Origin: CAYMST01 sp964393115
Lineage (GTDB): Bacteria > Bacteroidota > Bacteroidia > Cytophagales > Cyclobacteriaceae
Assembly (NCBI GenBank): GCA_964393115.1
Contig: CAYMST010000158.1
Location: 1 to 11,427, forward strand
Direction of reading: 5' to 3'
Length of the DNA: 11,427 bases
A program made the position numbers and the translations under genes. Within the stretch, counting starts at the first letter, position 1. Every line of letters begins with the position of its first letter. Below are positions 1-5,978 of the stretch, piece after piece. The notes beneath the pieces are model-generated. The model saw nothing but the letters and a program-made list of their open reading frames with translations, ran no database searches and had not been told where the DNA came from.

Positions 1-2
1 TA

Positions 3-125
3 TCACGTAGTAGTTTGAATCGTTACCTTCGTGATCTGCAATTGAGTGGATTGGTCAGAAAAGTCGGAGGAAACTGTAAGCAGGGCTATCGATATGTGCT
101 CACAGAACAGAAAATGAGGGGCTAA
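3..125 (+). CDS. 3' end of a winged-helix protein (partial)
   Basis: An open frame enters from the left edge and ends at TAA (123-125), giving about 40 C-terminal residues. They read as a helix-turn-helix followed by a wing: SRSSLNRYLRDLQLSGLVRK, then VGGNCKQGYRYVL. The SLNRYLRDLQLSGLVRK stretch is typical of a recognition helix, and the GGN..GYRY segment looks like the beta wing of a winged-helix DNA-binding domain. Such tails occur on MarR-like regulators and on replication or primase proteins of mobile elements, so the full protein cannot be named. The gene start lies outside the window. Its stop codon falls inside the first copy of the 23-bp repeat that precedes the TA modules. Confidence 0.5.
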   Translation, partial: SRSSLNRYLRDLQLSGLVRKVGGNCKQGYRYVLTEQKMRG

Positions 126-146
126 CGCTGTCATCCGCTGGGGTAG
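124..146 (+). repeat. 23-bp repeat, copy 1 (upstream of yefM/yoeB)
   Basis: The core CTGTCATCCG(C/T)TGGGGTAG, preceded by AAC(G/A), occurs here and again at 905-927 with 21 of 23 bases identical. It overlaps the stop codon of the preceding gene and ends 75 bp before the antitoxin start. It has no coding explanation. Confidence 0.7.
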
Positions 147-180
147 CTACTGATATCACAACAGAATGTGAAAAACAACG

Positions 181-203
181 TATATTTGTACCGTATTGGT
201 ACA
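181..203 (+). promoter_or_regulatory. yefM/yoeB promoter -7 box and palindromic operator
   Basis: TATATTTG at 181-188 fits the Bacteroidota -7 consensus TAnnTTTG. No convincing -33 TTTG is seen at the expected spacing. Overlapping its 3' end, TGTACC-GTATT-GGTACA (187-203) is a perfect 6-bp inverted repeat with a 5-bp spacer. It lies 18 bp before the antitoxin ATG. YefM-type antitoxins are known to bind palindromes with TGTACA-like cores at their own promoters, so this is the likely autoregulatory operator. That binding is inference. Confidence 0.65.
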
Positions 204-220
204 CTTTAATATGATGACTT

Positions 221-472
221 ATGTTAGTGATTAGTAGTAGAGAATTTAGACAAAATCAGAAAATGTATTTTGAACGCGCTGATCAAGGAGAGCAAATTAT
301 TGTTCAACGTGGTAAGGATAAGGCATACGCTTTGACCCCTGTTGTTGAAGGAGATCTTTACTTTAATGCAGAATTAATTAAGCGATTAAAAGAGAGTATT
401 GCACAGGCTAAGTCAGGAGAGACTAAGCGAATAACTAGTTCAAAAGAATTAAATGATCTTTTGGGTTTATGA
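221..472 (+). CDS. yefM: YefM/Phd-family antitoxin
   Basis: This is an 83-residue protein with the Phd/YefM layout. The N-terminal half (about 1-45, beginning MLVISSREFRQNQKMYFERA and containing EQIIVQRGKDKAYALTPV) matches the family's DNA-binding and dimerisation fold. The charged C-terminal half (about 55-83, INxxLKESI-like helix then KRITSSKELNDLLGL) is the part that normally wraps the toxin. It neutralises the downstream YoeB-type mRNA interferase and probably represses the operon through the palindrome at 187-203. The start is set by the ATG after the -7 box; the ATGs at 211 and 214 are out of frame. The stop overlaps the toxin start in an ATGA (469-472), implying translational coupling. 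Both genes are intact, unlike the next TA module. Confidence 0.88.
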   Translation: MLVISSREFRQNQKMYFERADQGEQIIVQRGKDKAYALTPVVEGDLYFNAELIKRLKESIAQAKSGETKRITSSKELNDLLGL

Positions 473-747
473 CCTACACCTTAGAATTTACCTCTCATGC
501 CTTATCAGATATTGAGAAGCATAAAAAAGCCGGAAATGTGCCTTTACTAAAGAAACTACAGCGATTACTAGAAGAACTACGTGAACATCCAACTACTGGA
601 AGTGGTCAACCCGAAAAGTTTAAATATAATTTAGCGGGCTTGTATTCCAGACGTATCAACAAAAAACACCGCTTGGTCTACTCAATTCAAGAAGACATTG
701 TAACGGTCTATATTTTAAGTGCTTGGTCACATTATGGAGATAAATGA
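469..747 (+). CDS. yoeB: YoeB-family mRNA interferase toxin
   Basis: This is a 92-residue protein of the Txe/YoeB family (RelE fold), a ribosome-dependent endoribonuclease that cleaves mRNA during translation. The family's functional residues line up by eye: Glu49 in GQPEKFK (E. coli YoeB Glu46), the SRRINKKHRLVY segment with Arg62 and Arg68 (E. coli Arg59 and Arg65), and the C-terminal SHYGDK with His88 and Tyr89 (E. coli His83 and Tyr84). It is slightly longer than E. coli YoeB (84 residues), mainly through a GDK tail and a longer N-terminal helix. It is co-transcribed with the YefM-type antitoxin via a 4-bp ATGA overlap. No frame disruption is visible, so the module is probably active. Confidence 0.9.
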   Translation: MTYTLEFTSHALSDIEKHKKAGNVPLLKKLQRLLEELREHPTTGSGQPEKFKYNLAGLYSRRINKKHRLVYSIQEDIVTVYILSAWSHYGDK

Positions 748-1006
748 TTTTTTTAAGGTGGTCTAGTTTAGGCTGGGCCGCATAGGCCGGGCCGCTTAGG
801 CGGTTACCGCCAACGATAGTGTTATTAGCCAGTTGTAGTGCATAGTTTTGTTTTACCCACCCATTTAAACAACTAGGGTATAGCGACTTTAGAACAAGCT
901 TTGAAACACTGTCATCCGTTGGGGTAGTATCATACTGTTACAGCCGGTTTAGGTGGAAATGTGAAGTGTTCTAATCTTTTGCGGTCAGAATCCATATTTT
1001 TGTTAT
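748..1006 (+). repeat. Spacer between TA modules with GC-rich tandem repeat and hairpin
   Basis: This noncoding stretch is locally GC-rich in an AT-rich window. GGGCCGCATAGGC (775-787) and GGGCCGCTTAGGC (789-801) are tandem 13-bp copies with one mismatch and a 14-bp period. The second copy runs into a perfect hairpin, GGCGG-TTA-CCGCC (799-811), which has no following T tract and so is not a classical terminator. Bases 812-904 show nothing recognisable. Bases 905-927 hold the second 23-bp repeat. TATTTTTG (995-1002) fits TAnnTTTG but is only 4 bp from the next ATG, so its promoter role is doubtful. Confidence 0.6.
905..927 (+). repeat. 23-bp repeat, copy 2 (upstream of second TA module)
   Basis: This matches 124-146 at 21 of 23 positions and lies 80 bp before the start of the second antitoxin, nearly the same spacing as copy 1 to yefM. 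The flanking sequence on both sides is unrelated between the two copies. Confidence 0.7.
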
Positions 1007-1192
1007 ATGAGTATTGAAGCAAGAAAATATCGCTTAATCGAGCGAGTCATGCGTTTTAATGAGCAGGAAATCGACAATGTTGAAATGTTTCTTGATAAAG
1101 AATTAGGGTTATCAAACTCTTTAGGCAAGGCCTTGCAACAAGTTAAAGAAGGTAAAATAACTGCTCATTGTGAAGTGAGAAAAAAGTACTAG
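1007..1192 (+). CDS. Small ParD/addiction-module-type antitoxin
   Basis: This is a 61-residue protein, MSIEARKYRLIERVMRFNEQ at its start and KEGKITAHCEVRKKY at its end. The pattern is an N-terminal RKYxLIExVM helix, an acidic middle (NVEMFLDKEL), LGKALQQVKEGK, then xHxEVRKKY. It is the one I associate with short Bacteroidota antitoxins that sit directly in front of ParE/RelE toxins. The frame is intact. The stop (TAG, 1190-1192) is followed after 2 bases by the ATG of a toxin pseudogene, so the original operon order (antitoxin then toxin) is preserved. With its partner broken, it is an orphan antitoxin. It may survive by neutral persistence, or by protecting against a related toxin elsewhere; the latter is speculation. 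Confidence 0.7.
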   Translation: MSIEARKYRLIERVMRFNEQEIDNVEMFLDKELGLSNSLGKALQQVKEGKITAHCEVRKKY

Positions 1193-1194
1193 AA

Positions 1195-1488
1195 ATGGCT
1201 TTAAGACTTGATTGGACTGATGAAGCCAACTCAAATTCAGATGATATCATAACGTATCTTGAAAAAGAGTGGGAAGAAGGACAGATCCATCACTTTTTAC
1301 TCGTCTAGAAGAATGTCTTGACTATTACATATTAATTAAGCACCTCAACGATCAAAGAACTCTTCACGCAAAGAAGGAACGAAAGAGTATCGGCACTCCC
1401 CACAAACAACCTTTTTTATTCTTTTGATAATCATGCGGTTCATGTTTTAAGACGTTGAACAAACTTCAAAGACCCAAACGAACCATGA
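1195..1488 (+). pseudogene. ParE/RelE-family toxin, multiply frameshifted
   Basis: The gene starts at ATG 1195 with MALRLDWTDEANSNSDDIIT and stops in frame at TAG 1306-1308. Switching frames restores the rest of a ParE/RelE-type toxin. FTRLEECLDYY begins at about 1297, followed by KH(P)QRSKNSSRKEGTKEYR, SPQTTFF, YSFDNHAVHVLR, then a tail resembling the family's ...NFKDPNEP ending at TGA 1486-1488. The segments are collinear with a roughly 95-residue toxin, including the late QTTxFYxF and VHVLR strands. Each break is accounted for by loss of a base in a short homopolymer: T6 to T5 at about 1293-1297, a lost C at about 1341-1343, a lost T at about 1411-1416, and missing bases near 1452-1458. 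It directly follows its intact antitoxin. The toxin is inactive as read. Confidence 0.7.
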
Positions 1489-1521
1489 GCTATTACCGAT
1501 AACAACTTCAATATCAACTAG

Positions 1522-1677
1522 TTATATCGTATAAATTTGATTAGCTTCGGTATCTAGCCTCGCTCTTAAACTAGGTAAAAGCGTGATTTCTGGAAACCGC
1601 CAAGAGATTAAATCATGGATCAGTACACCCATATCACCGATACAGTAATAAGATTGATTTTTAACTAAAAGAGTCAT
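1522..1677 (-). CDS. Small unknown protein, 51 residues (possible fragment)
   Basis: The minus-strand frame from ATG (1677-1675) to TAA (1524-1522) encodes 51 residues beginning MTLLVKNQSYYCIGDMGVLI, then HDLISWRFPEITLLPSLRAR. Its composition is protein-like: an alternating hydrophobic strand, a GDMG turn and an amphipathic helix. The family is not recognised. It is divergently oriented to the broken gene at 1679-2072. Given the decay on both sides it may be a remnant rather than a functional gene. Confidence 0.35.
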   Translation of the reverse strand: MTLLVKNQSYYCIGDMGVLIHDLISWRFPEITLLPSLRARLDTEANQIYTI

Positions 1678-1678
1678 T

Positions 1679-2072
1679 ATGTTAAGAGTATCATTAATAT
1701 AGATGAATGGTGGGAAGCCGGTATTTCAAAAGTTTTCCAACCCGAGTTTATCCCTTTTGAAGAATATTTTCGATCGAAAGGTTATGGCGAGGGAATTAAA
1801 TCTATTGTAATTACCATTTGTTGTGATCCAGAAGAAGAATTCGAGGCAGAAATAGAATTTTTGGAAGACACCAAAGCACTGTACTTAATGCTGTAGTTGA
1901 TTTTGACTCGATAAGAAATCTAGATGCTAGTGATAAATCAAAAGTCGTTTCAGAAGCAATTGTGAAAGCCACCATAAGCACCTTTGATAAAATTAATATG
2001 GTACCTACGTTTAACTCTTCACAGCTTATTTTGGATTTGTCAGCATACTTTACAAATAAGGGTTGGTTGTAG
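1679..2072 (+). pseudogene. Frameshifted unknown protein, immunity-like composition
   Basis: Two collinear plus-strand frames together give about 130 residues. The first, from 1681, reads VKSIINIDEWWEAGISKVFQ and onward through PEEEFEAEIEFLEDTK, then stops at TAG 1894-1896. The second picks up at about 1877 as STVLNAVVDFDSIRNLDASD and runs to KGWL and TAG 2070-2072. One added A in the AAA run at about 1873-1875 (ACC AAA AGC ACT) would join them. The acidic beta-rich then helical pattern is reminiscent of small immunity proteins of polymorphic toxin systems, but no family can be named from sight. The ATG at 1679 is out of frame with the body by two bases, so the start may also be damaged. Confidence 0.5.
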
Positions 2073-2218
2073 AGCTTGTAGCTCGTAACTGAGTACCGGA
2101 AATAAAGAGATAGGTCTGATGATGATCCCGGGCATATAACAGTTACATTTTTCCGAAAAAAGTCTTTTGGCGGTATGACACATATACCAAGGCAGGACCA
2201 ATTGTAAAACAGAATTAA

Positions 2219-2389
2219 GGGCCGGACTACCAACGCTTAAAGGAAGGTTTTGGGTTCTACCATTTCAATATGTCGAATCTTGAAGCAACCCTGAATTTTA
2301 AGACCATCGCCCATAATATCAGGAGCATTTTCAAGTTGGCCTTTTGTGCGAACTTAGGTTTTTATGACAAGAAATTATATCTCAAATAA
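2219..2389 (+). mobile_element. C-terminal remnant of a DDE transposase
   Basis: The open frame up to TAA (2387-2389) encodes about 56 residues. They include QRLKEGFGFYHFNMSNLEAT, then LNFKTIAHNIRSIFKLAFC. The layout (a catalytic-Glu-like position in RLKEGFGF, a conserved hydrophobic F.MSNLE turn, then the IAHNIR helix) resembles the end of IS1182/IS5/IS4-type transposases, where E(x)GFxxF...G...xxAHN is typical. The upstream frame is closed by a stop at 2216-2218 and no terminal inverted repeats are recognised, so this is a decayed fragment. Bases 2073-2218 contain only a short open stretch (about 2100-2205, with ITVTFFRKKSFGGMTH) of unknown origin. Confidence 0.5.
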
Positions 2390-2427
2390 TCCAATCGTAA
2401 GAAAGAGTTTTTTCCACAAACTATCTT

Positions 2428-3611
2428 TTACGAGACAATGCTATTATTTATTCTGCGATAGGTACTAGGGGTCATGCCGGTATAGCTTTTGAAGTTAGCG
2501 TAAAAAGCAGAGTCCGAATTGAAACCACACTCATGCGCTACAAAAGTCATTTTTATCTCATGACCGTTATTTTCCCGGAGCATTTTTTTAGCTTCCTCAA
2601 CCCTACAAACTATTAAAAACTGTGAGAAGCTCATTTTTAAATAATGACTAAAAAACGTTGTGATATCCTCTCTGTTAACATTTAGCAGTCCAGTTAATTT
2701 TTCTTCGTCAATATCAGCTCTAGTATATATTTTATCTTTATCTATAAGTTCACGCAATCCCTCTGCACATTTTTTGATTTCATTAGAGTTGATGCTATCC
2801 TTAAGTTCATCGAGTAAAGTGGTTGCACTGAATCCTTTTACTTCCTGATGGGTGGGGTCAATGCGAAGCGCGAATGTAAAAACCTTAGGTACATACGACA
2901 GATAATTATCGGCAAGTGTGATTAAAGCACATGATAAAAAGAAAAGTATATCAACGTTAAATCGTAAAATGGGAGCCGCTGCAAACCACTGGTCTTTGAA
3001 GTATGTCTTGAAGATGAAGATGACCAAGTTGTATGAGATTCGTAAGATTAAAAATATGTACAGTAAGTTCAACCATGACTGCTGACGTACTGGAGTGGTA
3101 ATCTTACTAGCGCTGATCCGAACTAGAGTGCGATGATATAAATAGAAATAGAGGCCGAATGAAAACATGATAAAATAGAGTATCGTATTGTGCGCTACCG
3201 TCAGCACATATTGCTGTAAATCAAAGGGGGCGTTCATTGATAATTCGACAATAAAAAATATGACATGTGAAGAATAACAGGTAAGAACAGTAACCAATAC
3301 GAGTTGGCCACTTTTCCTCTGCGTATTCTTTCAGCGTACATTAAAATTAAGGGTCCATAACAGAGATTGATGGTATCGTTAATGAACGAGTACTCTGGAT
3401 GTGAAAAGAATATAGGAGTATATCGATAGATATAGTGATTAGCAGCTAAAACTGCGGTTAGAAATATTAATCCAAATAATATGAAATACTCCTTGGACTT
3501 GGCTTTATCAAGGTATTTTATGGAGACTAAAAGGCCATGCATACTCACCCATGAGTATGTAACGATAAGTACAACATCCATAGCGGTATTAATCCAATCA
3601 ACTTGGGCCAT
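2428..3611 (-). pseudogene. Membrane-bound AraC-family regulator, split by a -1 frame change
   Basis: Two overlapping minus-strand frames form one protein. Frame A (3611-3234, 125 residues from MAQVDWINTAMDVVL) has about four hydrophobic segments. Frame B (residues from about 3258 down to TGA at 2428) supplies further membrane segments (ILYFIMFSFGLYFYLYH, LLYIFLILRI, ILFFLSCALITLA), a linker, and a C-terminal AraC HTH pair: REDITTFFSHYLKMSFSQF, EEAKKMLRE, then VAHECGFNSDSAFYANFKSY TG. The total of about 390-400 residues suits Bacteroidota 7-8TM AraC regulators, which sense a signal at the membrane and activate nearby genes. Frame A ends in TGA overlapping an ATG of frame B (ATGA, 3237-3234). 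A TTTTTTA heptamer (3258-3252) lies just upstream, in phase for -1 slippage. The gene could be disrupted, recoded, or misread by one T. It is close to, and in the same orientation as, the GH43 gene. Confidence 0.75.
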
Positions 3612-3643
3612 TAGATAATGTTAATAGTTTATTCTAATAATGC

Positions 3644-3675
3644 AAAAAAAAGCCGTGGTGCTCATCACCACGGCT
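3644..3675 (-). terminator. Strong Rho-independent terminator, minus strand
   Basis: AGCCGTGGTG (3651-3660), loop CTCAT, CACCACGGCT (3666-3675) form a perfect 10-bp GC-rich stem. On the minus strand it is followed by eight Ts (3651-3644). It would end a minus-strand transcript about 33 bp before the AraC start, separating that gene from upstream transcription. Confidence 0.85.
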
Positions 3676-3760
3676 CGTAATACAGCTGCCAACTGTATTA
3701 CTTGTCTAACCTAAACTACGCAGTGTCTTCACTGGTGTTTAATTTGGAGGTAGTCTCCAT
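3644..3760 (-). ncRNA. Candidate small structured transcript with a 14-codon ORF
   Basis: Read on the minus strand, an ATG at 3760-3758 opens METTSKLNTSEDTA and stops at TAG 3718-3716. The RNA then has a hairpin TAATACAG-7 nt-CTGTATTA (3700-3678) and the strong terminator stem. A smaller hairpin CAGTG-AAGA-CACTG lies within the ORF. A terminator with no recognisable upstream gene implies a short transcript of its own. This could be a small regulatory RNA, a leader peptide/attenuator, or the 3' end of a decayed gene. No known RNA family is recognised. Confidence 0.4.
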
Positions 3761-4534
3761 TCAACAGCGATTTTCAGTTTATAATGTTTCTTTTTATTTC
3801 ATATTTAGCATATGAAATATGAGTCTATGTGCGAATACCAAATGATAGATAATGAGTACTCAAAAAAGTATTAATGGACTCAACTGTTGAAGCTGAGCAC
3901 CATTGAATACTTTACAACTTAACAGTTGCAAGGGCGGTTATTACCTGAACTAGATGGATGAAATTCGGTTTAATTTGATGTTCTACCAACCTGATTTCTA
4001 TATATGAAATATTTTTTCTCCTTGGAAATTATCGAAACCTGTTCGACACAAAGTGGCCGATAAAACGCCTGTTCAACCACGCTTATTAGGACGCCTAACT
4101 TGGATGTTTTCCAGGTGTTAAGATGTCTTATGACCGACTTATAAAACCTAGCAATATTTAGATGATTACAGATCATGAAATAAAAGTTTAGGTAGTAGCT
4201 TGTTACTCACATTTTCAAAGGTAGAAACTGTCCTTGAGACTGCGATTACTAACTTTTTCAAATCGTATCAGGACATTATCGGATAAGGTATGATACGTGT
4301 CCTGACGTCAAATGAAAAAATCAGGATAAATCCATATTTACCTCTTGTTCAATATGTAATTGGCCAATACTACGGTCCTTTTCGAAATATGTGATAGCTG
4401 AAAAGGGAAAAATAGAATGTAAAAAAATAAACTAACTAAACGTGTATACTCTTGATTTGATCAATATTTGATACCATTATTACTTAGTTGTCTGTATAAA
4501 TACATCATGAAACCTTAATGAACAGGTTGTAAAA
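3761..4534. other. Intergenic region with inverted repeats, no convincing gene
   Basis: No convincing gene is visible. A minus-strand frame of 68 codons (4176-3970) has no family resemblance and low support. A perfect palindrome ATTTCATAT-TTAGC-ATATGAAAT (3796-3818) lies upstream of the candidate small transcript and may be a regulator site. At 4264-4305, CGTATCA and TCAGGACA overlap on the left side and recur as reverse complements TGATACG and TGTCCTGA on the right, giving two alternative stems. AAACTAAC at 4429-4436 matches a half of the palindrome at 5718-5740. Confidence 0.5.
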
Positions 4535-4569
4535 CACAATAACCAATAGTTTTTCAACTATTGGTTGTG
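4535..4569 (-). terminator. Hairpin downstream of the GH43 gene, likely terminator
   Basis: AACCAATAGT (4541-4550), a 6-nt loop, and ACTATTGGTT (4557-4566) form a perfect 10-bp stem, extended by CAC/GTG with a bulge. It lies about 100 bp past the GH43 stop. The T tract on the minus strand is short (GTGTTTTAC), so termination may be partial. Confidence 0.6.
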
Positions 4570-4671
4570 AAAAATATGCCAAAAAGGAAGTTTGTTAAAT
4601 TATATTGATAATATTGGTGCTAATTGAGATGGAATATTTCGAACACCGTTATTTGAATATTGATAAGACTT

Positions 4672-5677
4672 CTAGTCCTTGAGTATGACATTTACGGCCT
4701 CATTGGTCTGGACGACAACTTTCATCGTGCCATCGGGGTTATAGTATAGACGGTCTACGCATACGGTTCGCAAGTACCATTTTCCCTTTTGTCCCCATTT
4801 ACCCGTATAGTTACCCGTATGGTAGAAATAATACCAGCTTCCTTTGAATTTCACAATAGAGTGATGATCCTGCGCCCCAGCTGGTTTTTTATTTACTACA
4901 CCTTTCCAATTGAAAGGACCATATGGACTATCTCCAATAGCATAAAATCCCTGATTTTCCTGATTCCTAAAGTTACAGTAAGAGAAATAGTATTGCTTGT
5001 CTTTTTTATACATCCATGGCGCTTCACGCATTTGAAACTCTTCCGCTATTTTATCATTTGCCCCATAAAAAACCTGTCTCGGGGGTTCTGCCAACTCTAC
5101 CATGTTATTTTTTAGCTTAGCTACTACCTTGTCAAAGTATAAATAGGCGGTCCCATCGTCATCAATAAAGCATATAGGATCTATACCATAAGTACCCGGA
5201 ATATAGTGACTAATGTCGCTAAAGGGGCCTTCCGGCTTTTGACTGGTGGATACTCCAATTCGCCACTTCCCTGTTTTATCTTTATGTGGGAAGTATAAGT
5301 AATAAGTATTGTTTTTATAGGCCGCACCAGGTGCCCACATCCATCCGCCACCTTCTATACCCCAATTTACATCCTTAGAATGAAGAATTTCACCATGATC
5401 CGTCCAAGTACGAAGGTCTTCTGTAGAGAACATGATAGCCGTCCATATTAGAATAGCTGCTTCTTTGAGTAGTATCGCGCTCATGATCTTGAGAAGTGTA
5501 CATCCAAAGCTTACCGTCATTCCAAACATGACAGTCGGGATCTGCGGTTCGAATATGGGTGACAATGGGATTACCGTCGGACTGAAAGGTGTAAGGGTAG
5601 CTAATGTTTTTTTCTTGTGCGTAAATAGAAAAGGAAAGTACACAAAAAGGTAAAATTAGGGATCTAATAAAAGTCAT
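4672..5677 (-). pseudogene. Secreted GH43-family glycoside hydrolase, one frameshift
   Basis: Joining two minus-strand frames gives about 335 residues, a normal length for a single-domain GH43. Frame 1 starts at ATG 5677 with a signal peptide (MTFIRSLILPFCVLSFSIYA, cleavage near AQ) and carries TADPDCHVW with the catalytic base Asp (Asp46). Frame 2 from about 5430 continues FSTEDLRTWTDHGEIL, GIDPICFIDDDG (Asp167, pKa modulator), QMREAPWMY (Glu219, catalytic acid) and DHHSIVKFKGSWYYFYH, a typical GH43 signature, to TAG at 4672. Products of the family remove arabinose, xylose or galactose residues. The break at about 5428-5431 reads GTTCTCT where GTTTTCTCT would restore the frame, i.e. T4 shortened to T2. 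All catalytic residues are intact, so the inactivation is recent or an artefact. The subfamily and substrate cannot be assigned. Confidence 0.82.
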
Positions 5678-5717
5678 CTACTTATCGTTTTGGTTAGAAT
5701 TTAAGTAATTATAAATA

Positions 5718-5740
5718 GTTAGTTTGTTAACTAAACTAAC
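5718..5740. promoter_or_regulatory. 23-bp palindrome upstream of GH43, operator candidate
   Basis: GTTAGTTT (5718-5725), 7-nt centre GTTAACT, AAACTAAC (5733-5740) form a perfect palindrome of 8-bp arms centred about 52 bp upstream of the GH43 ATG. The arms resemble the TTAGTTTGTT half-site of ROK-family xylose repressors (XylR) known from Firmicutes. A repressor or activator of the GH43 gene binding here is inference; the site itself is plain. A second inverted repeat, AATATTT-TGTT-AAATATT (5757-5774), lies just upstream. Confidence 0.6.
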
Positions 5741-5856
5741 CTGAGTAAATATGGGTAATATTTTGTTAAATATTGACATTCAGTACCATTTTCTATACTC
5801 AATACGTAATTCTCATACCATTTAGGCTATACGATGGCGTGTTGTCTACGTCAATG

Positions 5857-5978
5857 TTTTTTTCTAGTTCAAGACAAAAAAAGTAGTCCTAGCAGCGCTA
5901 GGATCAGGACGGATAGCCGCGGACGGCAAGTCAAGCTGTGATAACGAAAAAAAAGGAAAAAACAGTAGCAAAATGTAC
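5857..5978 (+). repeat. Dispersed structured element, copy A
   Basis: About 120 bp starting TTTTTTTCTAGTTCAAGACA and ending AACAGTAGCAAAATGTAC. It aligns end to end with 10796-10910. The shared edges are TTTTTTTCT(A/T)(G/A)TTC(A/G)AG near the left, and AAAACAGT(A/G)G(C/T)AAAATGTAC at the right. The interior carries hairpins CCTAGC-AGC-GCTAGG and GCCG-CGGA-CGGC. The edges form an imperfect inverted repeat (TGTTTTTT versus AAAAAACA). Read on the minus strand this copy has stops where copy B is open. It is probably a decayed MITE-like or IS-end fragment. Confidence 0.6.

Noticed and set aside
748..945. Integron attC site between the TA modules
   Set aside because: The end of the GC-rich block superficially recalls attC ends, but no paired RYYYAAC/GTTRRRY boxes could be found and no integrase is in the window.
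1811..2233. Minus-strand 140-codon open frame
   Set aside because: It is antisense to the collinear plus-strand remnants (1679-2072 and transposase tail), which look far more protein-like; composition is that of a shadow frame.
3970..4176. Minus-strand 68-codon open frame
   Set aside because: No recognisable domain, no start context and no neighbours in an operon; treated as chance or unrecognisable debris.
4789..5115. Plus-strand 108-codon open frame
   Set aside because: It lies wholly antisense to the GH43 coding sequence with its conserved catalytic motifs.
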